Shown here: positions 6,507 to 10,662 of the stretch, piece after piece
Layout of the letters: each line of letters starts with the position of its first letter
Numbering within the stretch: position 1 is the first letter of the stretch
DNA from: Candidatus Hodarchaeota archaeon
GTDB taxonomy: Archaea > Asgardarchaeota > Heimdallarchaeia > Hodarchaeales > Hodarchaeaceae
Assembly (NCBI GenBank): GCA_016840285.1
Contig: JAEOSR010000006.1
Span: 1-10,662, forward strand
Length of the DNA: 10,662 bases
Reading direction: 5' to 3'
Made by a program: the position numbers and the translations under genes
The notes under the pieces: generated by a model
Databases searched by the model: none
The model's input: the letters and a program-made list of their open reading frames with translations, nothing else
What the model was told of the DNA's origin: nothing

Positions 6507-6586
6507 ATAATAACTTAAGAGAGCTCATTCTAGTTTTACTTCTAATCATAGAGAAAAAATTGTGAAAGAGTTATGGAGGAAACTCT

Positions 6587-7042
6587 ATGAATTATGATGA
6601 AATTGATAGGAAAATTCTAGAAATTTTGGATCAGAACGGTAGAACTAAATATACTGATATAGCTAAGTCTATTCAAAAATCTGAGGGTACAGTTAGGAAT
6701 CGTATTAAACGATTACAGAAGAAAGGGATAATCAATGGTTTCAGAGTTGTTACATTCCCCGAAAATCTTGGATATGAAGCTCAGGCGATAATAACATTTC
6801 AACTTAAACCTAGTTATGAGAATTATATCCAAATAGAGCATTTACCGACAATAGCAGAGAAAAGTAACAGTAAACTTCTCTCTCTCTATCGAATCAATAA
6901 TGAAAATTTGTTTATGATTGAGGTTCTTTCTTTGAGCTTACAAGACTTAAACAATTTTATTTCACAACTAATAAAATTCAAGGGTGTCTTAGAAGTCTCC
7001 AAATTACTTAAAATGGAGCGAATTTACGAACATATCTCATAG
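6587..7042 (+). CDS. Lrp/AsnC family transcriptional regulator
   Basis: A 151-residue protein of the standard family length. Residues 1-60 form the AsnC-type helix-turn-helix: MNYDEIDRKILEILDQNGR, then YTDIAKSIQ, with the recognition helix SEGTVRNRIKRLQKKGII at about 32-49. Residues 64-146 form the RAM (ligand-sensing and oligomerising) domain, an alpha-beta sandwich with AQAIITFQLK, LLSLYRINNENLFMIEVL and a final strand VSKLLKMERI. Members bind DNA as dimers to octamers and often respond to amino acids; the ligand here cannot be told. GGAGG (6575-6579) precedes the ATG by seven bases, a strong ribosome-binding site. The gene is divergent from the two-component regulator and is followed 94 bases later by a small zinc-ribbon gene that may share its transcript. 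Confidence 0.92.
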   Translation: MNYDEIDRKILEILDQNGRTKYTDIAKSIQKSEGTVRNRIKRLQKKGIINGFRVVTFPENLGYEAQAIITFQLKPSYENYIQIEHLPTIAEKSNSKLLSLYRINNENLFMIEVLSLSLQDLNNFISQLIKFKGVLEVSKLLKMERIYEHIS

Positions 7043-7062
7043 CTGATTTATTCAATATCAAT

Positions 7063-7081
7063 GTTTAGTATTTACCTAAAC
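7063..7081. promoter_or_regulatory. Inverted repeat between lrp and the zinc-ribbon gene
   Basis: GTTTAG (7063-7068) and CTAAAC (7076-7081) form perfect six-base arms around a seven-base spacer, 55 bases before the zinc-ribbon start. No T-run follows, so it is more likely an operator or a small RNA hairpin in the intergenic message than a terminator. Confidence 0.35.
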
Positions 7082-7136
7082 TAGAGAAATTTTCCGTCGA
7101 TTCTCACCAATTGAAAAATAAAAGGAGGTTATCTCT

Positions 7137-7349
7137 ATGGCCATTGAATTAGTAGAAGATTCAGAGGTTCAATCACGAGCAAAAATAGAGTTAGTGTGCC
7201 CCTGGTGTCATATTCATAGCATCTCTGCTATTGTTAATCATCTTATGCTTCGGCTAAGGTGTTCTGAATGTGGTATGGATGCTTTTGTTTCTCGTATTCC
7301 TCGTAATAGGAAGCTTAGTGACTATATTTCACGAAGATTAATTGCATAA
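7137..7349 (+). CDS. Small zinc-ribbon protein of unknown function
   Basis: A 70-residue protein with two Cys pairs, C21-PW-C24 and C42-SE-C45, spaced as in a zinc ribbon. H25 and H27 lie next to the first knuckle. The tail (52-70) is basic (RIPRNRKLSDYISRRLIA), which would suit binding of nucleic acid or a partner protein. A strong Shine-Dalgarno sequence, AAAGGAGGT (7121-7129), stands eight bases before the ATG, so it is a real and probably well-translated gene. I do not recognise the family. Being downstream of an Lrp-type gene on the same strand suggests, but does not show, shared transcription. Confidence 0.8.
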   Translation: MAIELVEDSEVQSRAKIELVCPWCHIHSISAIVNHLMLRLRCSECGMDAFVSRIPRNRKLSDYISRRLIA

Positions 7350-7715
7350 TGTATTTGTTTGAAAAATCTAACGGAAATTCTAATTATCCATAGATTTACC
7401 ATACTTTGAAGAATTTTTTTTTCATTCGATTATGAGTTTTTTTAGTTAGTAGGCCTATCACGGAGCTTATACAATTAACCGAAGAATTCCTTCCTTAAAT
7501 TTAATTCAATGACATTATCTTACTACGATTTTACGAAAAAATACAAGACTACTTTGTTCAACCAGAGGTTGTGCTAAGTGAAGTTTAAGGGGGCAGCTCA
7601 AGATCCTCTCTTTTTTTGGCTATGATTTTTTTATAAGGAGATCCTAGCATTATTCGCATATTAAGTTAAATATATCCGTTTTAATAGATGTGAAGCAAAC
7701 CCGAATGTGGTATCT
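7350..7715. other. Intergenic region before the SOUL-family gene
   Basis: No reading frame here is convincing. After the T-runs at 7414-7443 comes A/T-rich DNA, then a GC-richer patch (7559-7608) with a small CAACC-AGA-GGTTG hairpin at 7559-7571 and GGGGGCAGC near 7590. Two T7 runs (7611-7617, 7626-7632) follow. Two TATA-like words, TTTTTATAAGG (7628-7638) and TTAAATATATCC (about 7665-7676), could serve the SOUL-family gene; the second would give a leader of about 20 bases. Confidence 0.4.
7414..7443 (+). terminator. T-run terminator after the zinc-ribbon gene
   Basis: A T9 run (7414-7422) and a T7 run (7437-7443) lie 65-95 bases after the stop codon, with only weak secondary structure before them. 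This is the usual form of archaeal intrinsic termination and separates the Lrp/zinc-ribbon unit from the next gene. Confidence 0.45.
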
Positions 7716-8363
7716 ATGGTTTTAAATATTATAGTTCCCATCGTATTTATAATTGGTGTTCTTATCATTGCTTGGACCTCATTATCGTATTTCACTACGA
7801 GAGGGATAGAAGAACCAAGCTATAACTTGATAAAAAAATATTCAGAATTTGAAATACGAGAATATTTCCCATATATTATTGCGTATACAGATGTTGTTAA
7901 CACTTTTAATGGATCTTCTAACTCAGGGTTTCGTATATTAGCTAATTATATCTTTGGAGGAAATAAGAGTTCCAATAAAATTAAAATGACAGCACCAGTT
8001 ATTCAAGAACCCACTTCTGAAAAAATTGAGATGACTGCTCCTGTTATTCAAGAGAAGAGAGAGAACTCCTATCGAATAGCATTTATTATGCCTCAAAAAC
8101 ACACATTAAGTACTTTGCCTCAACCAATTGATCCAAGAGTAAAAATTAAGGAAATTGAGAAAGAAATTAGAGCAGTATATACTTTTAAAGGATGGGCCAC
8201 CGAAAAAAGGGTAAAAGCAAAACAGGAGAGTTTCATTCGGTTATTAGAGCACTACAATCTGGTATATAAACAGATTAAATTAGCTCAATATGATCCTCCA
8301 TTTACTCCTCCTTATATGAGAAAAAATGAACTGCATGCTACTCTAAATGGCTTTACTATGTAG
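7716..8363 (+). CDS. Membrane-anchored SOUL haem-binding family protein
   Basis: A 215-residue protein. Residues 2-25 are a hydrophobic anchor (NIIVPIVFIIGVLIIAW), so the domain probably sits on the membrane, most likely outside. Residues 32-213 match the SOUL/HBP fold from start to end: YNLIKKYSEFEIREY, GFRILANYIFGGN, KIKMTAPVIQ, IAFIMPQKHTL, the FKGW/EKRVKAKQE region and the C-terminal YDPPFTPPYMRKNEL. SOUL proteins bind haem or other tetrapyrroles; some have other roles, so haem binding is inference. The KIxMTAPVIQE segment occurs twice (88-98 and 103-113), as I recall for many prokaryotic members. The frame also allows GTG at 7707, three codons upstream; ATG 7716 is preferred because neither has a good Shine-Dalgarno sequence. 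It stands alone, convergent with the VOC gene. Confidence 0.88.
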   Translation: MVLNIIVPIVFIIGVLIIAWTSLSYFTTRGIEEPSYNLIKKYSEFEIREYFPYIIAYTDVVNTFNGSSNSGFRILANYIFGGNKSSNKIKMTAPVIQEPTSEKIEMTAPVIQEKRENSYRIAFIMPQKHTLSTLPQPIDPRVKIKEIEKEIRAVYTFKGWATEKRVKAKQESFIRLLEHYNLVYKQIKLAQYDPPFTPPYMRKNELHATLNGFTM

Positions 8364-8624
8364 AAATTTATCTGTTGAACAGTTACTACTGGATTTAGTT
8401 ATAGAAAAGGACCATTTTACTTTCTGAAAATGAAATAGAACTCCACGTACAGTATGAAAAGCTTTTGCCTCCCCCATATGAGCCAGATTTAGGAGGATAC
8501 AAAACATCTTTCAATTAGAGATTCTATTATAATAAAGGAATTTGAAAACTTCATTATTGATAACTAATTATATTATTGATATGAAGAAAGGCCACATTGC
8601 TGATATTGGAAAAAAATCAGATTA
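8364..8624. other. Convergent intergenic region with a possible gene remnant
   Basis: Between two convergent genes lie 261 bases with no complete gene. One plus-strand frame (8405-8518) is open for 37 codons, from one stop to the next, without any ATG or GTG; it reads like protein, with ENEIELHVQYEKLLPPPYEP in it, and may be the tail of a lost gene. At 8581-8643 a 20-codon frame (MKKGHIADIG...) overlaps the end of the VOC gene on the other strand and is probably chance, though its first 27 bases resemble 1031-1057. Confidence 0.35.
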
Positions 8625-9002
8625 CTATCTCCATTTTGAATAAAAGGAAATCAAATACCCATCTGGATCTTTGAATGTAAATTCTCTATCTCCCCATGCC
8701 TTATTTTCAATATCATCTATAATATCGACTTTATTTCGATATTTTTCATATATTGTGTCCACATTTGTGACTTGAATATAAAATTGAACTCCCGAACCAT
8801 CAACTCCTCGGGGGTGTAACTTGTGGTTAATGTCTGAGAATGTCTTGCCAATACTAAAACGATCGTTTCCAATACGAATACAAACCCATGTGGGACTTTC
8901 TTGGTTTGGATAATATTCAACGATTTCAAACTCTAAAATTTCGTGGTAGAATTTAATCGATTTCTCAATATTCTTTGTATAAATCATCGGTTCTAATTTC
9001 AT
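8625..9002 (-). CDS. VOC-superfamily protein (glyoxalase/bleomycin-resistance fold), apparently metal-free
   Basis: A 125-residue single-domain protein with two beta-alpha-beta-beta-beta units: EPMIYTKNIEKSIKFYHEIL (4-23) begins the first, and GVQFYIQVTNVDTIYEKY (71-88) the second, ending with the family hallmark WGDREFTFKDPDGYLISF (103-120). It should form dimers with a binding cleft. The positions that hold metal in glyoxalase I or dioxygenases seem replaced: Q73 where His is usual at the start of the second unit, and S119 where the final Glu is usual. It is therefore more like bleomycin-binding or other ligand-binding members than a metal enzyme. The substrate is unknown. ATG 9000-9002 has only GTGGA about eight bases upstream. 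It is separated from the esterase end by 122 bases, so it may have its own promoter. Confidence 0.85.
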   Translation of the reverse strand: MKLEPMIYTKNIEKSIKFYHEILEFEIVEYYPNQESPTWVCIRIGNDRFSIGKTFSDINHKLHPRGVDGSGVQFYIQVTNVDTIYEKYRNKVDIIDDIENKAWGDREFTFKDPDGYLISFYSKWR

Positions 9003-9039
9003 TATTTTCCACTATTCTTTACAAAGACGTTTTTGTAAC

Positions 9040-9056
9040 GGAGTATTTTTGTTATC
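9040..9056 (-). promoter_or_regulatory. Possible promoter of the VOC gene
   Basis: The minus strand reads GATAACAAAAATACTCC here. A TATA-like AAAAATAC centred near 9047 would place the start site near 9021 and give a leader of about 19 bases. The word is weak and the call rests mainly on distance. Confidence 0.25.
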
Positions 9057-9124
9057 TCCTCTTCTTTGAATCACTATGAATAATTTAACTGGTGATCTAA
9101 TGATAGGATTGAGTCAAAGAAGAA

Positions 9125-10662
9125 TTACATGGATTTTCTTTTACGAGAATATATTAGAACTATTAGTGGTAACAAGACAAAAATAACTGGAATAATTGTT
9201 CTTTCTTGAATAATAGCGGTAGTTGTGGCTGTCGTTGTTATCTGAGTTACTGAAGTATTTGTTGTGGTTGGAATCTGCGAACTAGTTAGCTGTGTTCTAG
9301 TTATCGGATCGGAGAAGAAATATTCCAACATATCATCTAAGATATGTCTCCAAGCACCAAAACTGTGACATTCAGGGTTATAAATAGCTTCTGTAGGCCA
9401 TCCTTTAGCAGTACAGATTGAAACCATGTATTTTGTATCATCTACCATTGGTGTGTTGAAGTTATTATTATTTTCATAAGTACCAACAGAGAACCATGTT
9501 TTCAAATCCAGAGATATGGGAGCATGTGTAAACTTAGTCATTAATTCATATATTGCTTCCCCTTTAGAATAACTACCGGATTGAGACGCTAATAATTTAA
9601 ATGTTTTTGGACGTTCTAGAATAACATAGGCTGAGGCTAGAGCGCTAATTGAAAATCCTAGATGTAATCGAGCATAAGGTGAAGGAATTGTGGCATAATT
9701 TTCATCAATATAAGTAACTAAACTATCCAAATAGGTCAAATATTCAGGATTACAATTATACCAGTCAATACGAGAAAAAACATCATCTGGATTACTGGGA
9801 TCAGAATCTTTATGGTCTATAAAGACTGCTATTATTGGTTCGATCCGATGGTCTGCTATCATATTATCTAGAATATCTGTAGCTGACATTAATGCAATAT
9901 AATAAGACCCATCACCAGTGTACATCGTTGGGTAATTTCCAAGTGAGTCATAATTTGGGGGAAGGTAAACTTGGACAATTGGATTTTGCCAGGGTGTTCG
10001 AAGAGTCGTGAGAGTTCCATGAGGAATATCTGGGCGATGAATAATATCAAGTGGTTGTTGAAAGTGAGGCATTGCTAATTCAGAGGCATTTTGGTTAAAA
10101 GTAAGAGGGGATTGATGTGGATTTCGTGGATCTGTTTGCCAGTCCTCCTCTCCATTTATAATAAAGAAATAATCAATACGAGTTGTTGGTTCAACAATGA
10201 ATTCGAAAGATGTGTGGGGAAACTGTAAAACATTATTAGAAAGTGAATAATAGAATAAAGAAAAATTGGCATCTAATCTGGTCATATTGATTGCATTGTA
10301 AGCAGAAAAATCCCCGACAATCGCACAGGATTCAATCAATGTGGTTGTGTTATAATAAATAAATACAACATGAGAATCATTCTGAGTTGCGGGGAAACCA
10401 CCACCATCTGTTTCTTGCCAAGAAATATAATTATCTATGATTGTTGCTTTTTCTGTTTCCGTGGAATTGTTGTACTGCTTGAGAAAATCGTAAAAACCAG
10501 AGAATGTAATATTTGAATTAATTTCCGTGCCTTTAAATTTAATATTGTCAGTTAAAAAGCCATAATGAATTTTTGCTACTTGAAAATCTTTGTAATCAAT
10601 GATTGGAGTCATTAAATTTACATTTGAACAGACGAGACATAAAATTAAAAGGATTACAAGTA
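9125..10662 (-). CDS. Exported, membrane-anchored Fes-like (enterochelin esterase-type) alpha/beta hydrolase, 5' end outside window
   Basis: The frame continues without a stop past the first ATG (10612) to the right edge. The upstream codons read LVILLILCLVCSN, the core of a signal peptide, so the real start lies outside the window. Numbering from that ATG: residues 80-165 form an immunoglobulin-like CBM48/E-set domain (YYFFIINGEEDWQTDPRNP-type end) as in Fes proteins. Residues 195-435 are an esterase D-type hydrolase with IVQVYLPPNY, TMYTGDGSYY, the nucleophile elbow LGFSIS (S321) and catalytic H416 in NPECHSFGAWR. The acid is probably E380 or a nearby residue in SVGTYE; no clear Asp is seen there. 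Residues 446-467 are a Thr-rich stalk, 470-488 one membrane helix, followed by RKRK. It is thus held on the cell surface. Fes cleaves ferric siderophores, but homologues include other esterases, so the substrate is open. Confidence 0.85.
   Translation of the reverse strand, partial: LVILLILCLVCSNVNLMTPIIDYKDFQVAKIHYGFLTDNIKFKGTEINSNITFSGFYDFLKQYNNSTETEKATIIDNYISWQETDGGGFPATQNDSHVVFIYYNTTTLIESCAIVGDFSAYNAINMTRLDANFSLFYYSLSNNVLQFPHTSFEFIVEPTTRIDYFFIINGEEDWQTDPRNPHQSPLTFNQNASELAMPHFQQPLDIIHRPDIPHGTLTTLRTPWQNPIVQVYLPPNYDSLGNYPTMYTGDGSYYIALMSATDILDNMIADHRIEPIIAVFIDHKDSDPSNPDDVFSRIDWYNCNPEYLTYLDSLVTYIDENYATIPSPYARLHLGFSISALASAYVILERPKTFKLLASQSGSYSKGEAIYELMTKFTHAPISLDLKTWFSVGTYENNNNFNTPMVDDTKYMVSICTAKGWPTEAIYNPECHSFGAWRHILDDMLEYFFSDPITRTQLTSSQIPTTTNTSVTQITTTATTTAIIQERTIIPVIFVLLPLIVLIYSRKRKSM

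Larger units (their letters stand above)
6205..6586. promoter_or_regulatory. Divergent control region between the response regulator and Lrp genes
   Basis: No gene is seen in these 382 bases; they separate two divergent regulators. The part nearest the response regulator holds its TATA box. Between 6334 and 6506 lie four dyads: AATTCGAATT (6334-6343, perfect), TCGAA-N5-TTCGA (6388-6402), CTCAA-N6-TTGAG (6450-6465, also near-symmetric in its centre) and GTTAAT-N4-ATTAAC (6491-6506). I could not pick a single convincing TATA box for the Lrp gene; TTAACATAATAAC at 6502-6512 is a weak option. Confidence 0.5.

Noticed and set aside
7601..7645. Repeated AGATCCT flanking T-runs before the SOUL-family gene
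   Set aside because: Seven-base repeats at this distance are common by chance, and there is no gene between them to suggest an insertion.
8553..8581. Direct repeat ATTATTGATA, twice within 29 bases
   Set aside because: Very A/T-rich low-complexity words of this length are expected by chance here.
8581..8643. A 20-codon plus-strand frame (MKKGHIADIG...) at the end of the VOC gene
   Set aside because: It is too short, overlaps a gene on the other strand and has no clear ribosome-binding site; only its similarity to 1031-1057 is worth recording.
8717..8929. A 70-codon minus-strand frame inside the VOC gene
   Set aside because: It overlaps a full-length VOC protein in another frame on the same strand and has no recognisable motif.

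Overview
The window looks like a piece of a low-GC archaeal genome. The evidence is an Lrp/AsnC regulator, an AbrB/PIN (VapBC) pair, a response regulator carrying a DUF835-like domain (a domain known mainly from archaea), TATA-like boxes instead of -35/-10 promoters, A/T-rich palindromic operators, T-run terminators without GC-rich stems, and surface proteins with a Thr-rich stalk, one membrane helix and a basic tail. The style of the substrate-binding protein and of the anchored esterase recalls Asgard (Promethearchaeota) genomes, but that placement is an impression and not proven by the sequence.

Layout. 1-648 (-): 5' part of a family 5 substrate-binding protein that runs off the left edge, starts at GTG and lacks most of the usual first lobe. 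649-1068: non-coding, with T-run terminators for the next operon and a promoter region for the binding protein. 1069-1763 (-): vapB-vapC toxin-antitoxin operon with a TATA box just upstream. 1893-2762 (-): polytopic PrsW/CPBP-like membrane metalloprotease with a C-terminal zinc ribbon. 3042-6204 (-): a two-component pair. A soluble histidine kinase with three PAS domains lies downstream of a REC-DUF835-winged-helix response regulator. 6205-6586: divergent control region rich in palindromes. 6587-7349 (+): Lrp/AsnC regulator, then a 70-residue zinc-ribbon protein. 7716-8363 (+): membrane-anchored SOUL haem-binding-family protein. 8625-9002 (-): VOC (glyoxalase/bleomycin-resistance fold) protein without the usual metal ligands. 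9125-10662 (-): exported, surface-anchored Fes-like esterase whose true start lies beyond the right edge.

How the parts fit together. The centre of the window is a signalling and regulation block. The kinase and the regulator are probably cognate, because they are adjacent, on the same strand and complementary in domains. The regulator has a DNA-binding output, and the 382-base region upstream of it, shared with the divergent Lrp gene, holds several inverted repeats that could be operators for either protein. No other genes are tightly linked to this block, so its target is unknown. The left 650 bases are clearly richer in GC (about 43-45% in sampled lines) than the two-component genes (about 27% in sampled lines), which hints at a different history for the substrate-binding gene. 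No tRNA, rRNA, CRISPR array or insertion sequence was recognised.
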